Positions 5,096 to 5,289 of a stretch of 5,289 bases of DNA are shown here, piece by piece. Under the pieces are notes generated by a model that saw nothing but the letters and a program-made list of their open reading frames with translations, made no database searches and was not told the DNA's origin. The position numbers and the translations under genes are program-made. Each line of letters starts with the position of its first letter. Positions within the stretch are counted from its first letter, which is position 1. The stretch comes from Erysipelotrichaceae bacterium (GTDB lineage Bacteria; Bacillota_I; Bacilli_A; Erysipelotrichales; Erysipelotrichaceae): the NCBI GenBank assembly GCA_900754715.1, contig CAAEDX010000041.1:1-5289 (forward strand), written 5' to 3'.

Positions 5096-5289
5096 ATGTC
5101 TAATACATCTGTTTCTCTTCAATCTGTCGAAAACATGCTCCCAAAAGAATTGCTTGATCTGCTTCAGCCTTTCCAAGTTGATCAGATCAAGAACATGATC
5201 TCTTCTTTCCTTGTCATGAACTTCTCTGTTCACGAATATGTTTTTGAATATTGCCCTAAGTGTGGTGTACATCATCCTGTCCTGATCAA
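5096..5289 (+). CDS. Partial gene, probable IS1595-like transposase N-terminus
   Basis: The first 64 codons of a gene that continues past the window edge with no stop. The peptide begins MSNTSVSLQSVENMLPKELL, is helical and leucine-rich, and reaches EYCPKCGVHHPVLI, where C53-x2-C56 is the first half of a zinc ribbon. A short helical leader followed by a CPxCG...H ribbon is the layout of IS1595/ISXO2-type transposases before their DDE domain. This assignment comes from general resemblance to family members I recall; the catalytic domain is outside the window. AGGAGGTG precedes the ATG. If it is a transposase, an insertion-sequence end should lie between about 4967 and 5095, but without the far end I cannot define the terminal repeat. 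Another zinc-ribbon protein is the alternative. Confidence 0.5.
   Translation, partial: MSNTSVSLQSVENMLPKELLDLLQPFQVDQIKNMISSFLVMNFSVHEYVFEYCPKCGVHHPVLI

Noticed and set aside
5063..5275. Open frame of 70 codons on the minus strand at the right edge
   Set aside because: It overlaps the plus-strand gene that has a near-perfect ribosome site and a CPKCG motif; the antisense translation shows nothing recognisable.
1..5289. CRISPR array, tRNA, rRNA or riboswitch
   Set aside because: No regularly spaced repeats, no cloverleaf with a CCA-like end and no conserved RNA core were seen in the gaps, which are all under 220 bases.

Overview
The window looks like chromosome from a moderate-GC Bacillota bacterium, plausibly a gut commensal of the Erysipelotrichia or Clostridia type. 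This rests on strong Shine-Dalgarno sequences (AAGGAG, AGGAGG) before most genes, a Gram-positive style lipoprotein, rho-independent terminators and the protein families present. No marker gene fixes the taxon, so the placement is a guess. GATC tetranucleotides are unusually dense throughout.

Layout. At the left edge a perfect 16-bp palindrome containing TATAAT precedes a rightward gene for an AAA_14/DUF4143 ATPase (51-1403). A perfect 16-bp-stem bidirectional terminator (1435-1478) separates it from a convergent, leftward two-gene unit: a 75-residue two-helix membrane protein (1983-2210) and a predicted lipoprotein (1507-1959). A plausible promoter for this unit lies at 2256-2284. A 218-bp gap follows (2211-2428), holding that promoter, a short 8-bp tandem repeat and the terminator of the next operon.

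From 4966 down to 2429 four leftward genes are tightly packed, with gaps of 12 to 23 bases: an iron-sulfur-flavoprotein-like NAD(P)H oxidoreductase, a TetR-family repressor, an aldo/keto reductase and a small antibiotic-biosynthesis-monooxygenase (ABM) fold protein. This reads as one self-regulated redox or detoxification operon. A flavin reductase, an NADPH-dependent carbonyl reductase and a quinol-monooxygenase-like protein would fit response to quinones, aldehydes or other electrophiles; the actual inducer is not visible. The operon ends in a GC-rich hairpin with a T-tract (2385-2410).

Upstream of the operon is a 129-bp divergent intergenic region with a perfect 10-bp-arm inverted repeat (5033-5057). 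Beyond it a rightward gene starts at 5096 and runs off the window. Its first 64 residues carry a CPKCG zinc-ribbon half and resemble the N-terminus of IS1595-type transposases, so the right edge may be the beginning of an insertion sequence. Nothing here is convincingly a new biological system. The most useful leads are the two palindromic sites, the four-cysteine motif in the flavoprotein, the TetR-containing redox operon and the GATC enrichment.
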